DNA of 64,000 nucleotides, taken from the NCBI GenBank assembly GCA_018402545.1, contig JAGYIL010000001.1:1364001-1428000 (forward strand), given 5' to 3'. The notes below the pieces were generated by a model. That model ran no database searches. It was not told the origin of the DNA and was given only the letters and a program-made list of their open reading frames with translations. Position numbers and translations under genes: made by a program. Below, in pieces: positions 63,432 to 64,000 of this stretch (positions within the stretch are counted from its first letter, which is position 1; every line of letters starts with the position of its first letter). The stretch is from Saccharospirillum sp. Lineage in GTDB: Bacteria; Pseudomonadota; Gammaproteobacteria; Pseudomonadales; Natronospirillaceae.

Positions 63432-64000
63432 TTAGTGATCGCTTGCGTGAATGTCACATCCAAGATGCCCGAACAGTTTTACGGCTCTGGCATGGGCCTC
63501 CGGGGCTACCACCATGCCATCTATGTCGGCCCAGTTTGCCACCTCGAACGACGATACCGCTCCCAGCTTCTCGGTTGACGCCAGTATGAAGGCCGATCCC
63601 GACCGGGATATGATGGCCCGTTTGATTTCCGCTTCCTCGCCGTTGCCCGTTGTTATTCCCTCGGTCGGATGCAGGCCCGTTGCCCCGATGAAACAGAGGT
63701 CGGGCCGGTATCGGTCCAGCCAGGCCATGGTGGCGGCACCGCAGGTCACGATCGAGTGACGGAACAGGCGACCCCCGACTATGTCGATGTCGATGTTCTC
63801 ATGGGGCATCAGCGCGATGGCGACATTCGGGCTGTGCGTGATGACGGTTATGGCAATGCCGGGTGGCAGGTGATGCACCAGCTGCAGCGCGGTGGTTCCG
63901 CCGTCGATGAAGACGACCTGGCCCGGCTCGATCAGGTTGGCGGCCCGTTTTCCAATAGCCACTTTTTCCGGGCTGGCCATCGCTACCCGGTTTGGAAAAG
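63432..64000 (-). CDS. DeoR-family transcriptional regulator, partial (5' end outside window)
   Basis: The C-terminal 189 residues or so of a DeoR/GlpR-type regulator. The effector domain has EPGQVVFIDGGTTALQL, FIGATGLHPTEGITT and GEEAEIKRAI, the sugar-phosphate-binding fold of the family. The reading frame is open to the window edge without a stop, so the N-terminal helix-turn-helix lies beyond 64000. Its target is unknown. Confidence 0.9.
   Translation of the reverse strand, partial: FPNRVAMASPEKVAIGKRAANLIEPGQVVFIDGGTTALQLVHHLPPGIAITVITHSPNVAIALMPHENIDIDIVGGRLFRHSIVTCGAATMAWLDRYRPDLCFIGATGLHPTEGITTGNGEEAEIKRAIISRSGSAFILASTEKLGAVSSFEVANWADIDGMVVAPEAHARAVKLFGHLGCDIHASDH

Overview
The window reads as chromosome of a heterotrophic, probably marine gammaproteobacterium, with Oceanospirillales or Pseudomonas-like relatives most likely. 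The reasons are the GC-rich coding sequence, the Pseudomonas-type gene orders (hut; soxBDAG-purU; gbcA/gbcB; gbdR-dipeptidase-DUF5943-dgcAB-etfAB), a laminarin-type GH16/GH3 locus, and REP-like intergenic repeats. No rRNA, tRNA, CRISPR, prophage or transposase gene was recognised. The family-level placement is inference.

Region 1 (1-2.0 kb): a small tail-anchored-like protein, a YghU/YfcG-type glutathione S-transferase and an SGNH hydrolase. Region 2 (2.0-10.1 kb): a complete histidine utilisation locus (hutG, hutC, a YjiH-type membrane protein, hutI, hutU, hutH). Two identical TGTATATACA operators lie in the yjiH/hutI divergent promoter region. Histidine goes to urocanate (HutH), imidazolonepropionate (HutU), formiminoglutamate (HutI), then glutamate plus formamide (HutG). 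Region 3 (10.1-15.1 kb): stand-alone genes (small DUF, quinone oxidoreductase, DJ-1/PfpI, ribbon-helix-helix, DUF1801-HhH, LysR, DUF1127).

Region 4 (15.1-33.9 kb): a glycine betaine to glycine catabolic region. GbcA/GbcB demethylate betaine to dimethylglycine, DgcA/DgcB with a dedicated EtfA/EtfB pair take it to sarcosine, and heterotetrameric sarcosine oxidase SoxBDAG yields glycine. PurU handles the one-carbon product carried on tetrahydrofolate. GbdR is the expected activator. Choline oxidation and uptake genes are not in the window.

Region 5 (33.9-41.3 kb): a tandem array of six 145-bp REPIN-like units, then a polysaccharide locus (LacI regulator, GH16 lipoprotein, GH3 lipoprotein, AraC regulator). 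Region 6 (41.4-48.7 kb): mixed genes, including an acetyl-CoA hydrolase/transferase with a perfect CRP-type site upstream. Region 7 (49.2-53.8 kb): three collinear genes for exported proteins (LVIVD propeller protein, FixH-like coiled-coil protein, di-haem peroxidase) that look like one uncharacterised system. Region 8 (53.8-58.6 kb): an operon divergent from an AraC regulator in which a DUF4345 membrane-protein gene is shifted out of frame by an octanucleotide tandem repeat. Region 9 (58.7-64 kb): small membrane and redox proteins, a SemiSWEET-like protein, an OB-fold lipoprotein, a periplasmic binding protein paired with a diguanylate cyclase, and the end of a DeoR-family regulator cut by the window edge.

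The most unusual non-coding content is two repeat families. One is a GTRG-headed REP/REPIN family, tandemly amplified at 33.9 kb and scattered at 21.5 kb. The other is a family of long mosaic palindromes at 6.7, 12.4 and 27.1 kb that share a core of two consecutive tetraloop hairpins, with compensatory base changes. All statements rest on reading the sequence and on knowledge of families; no database search was run.
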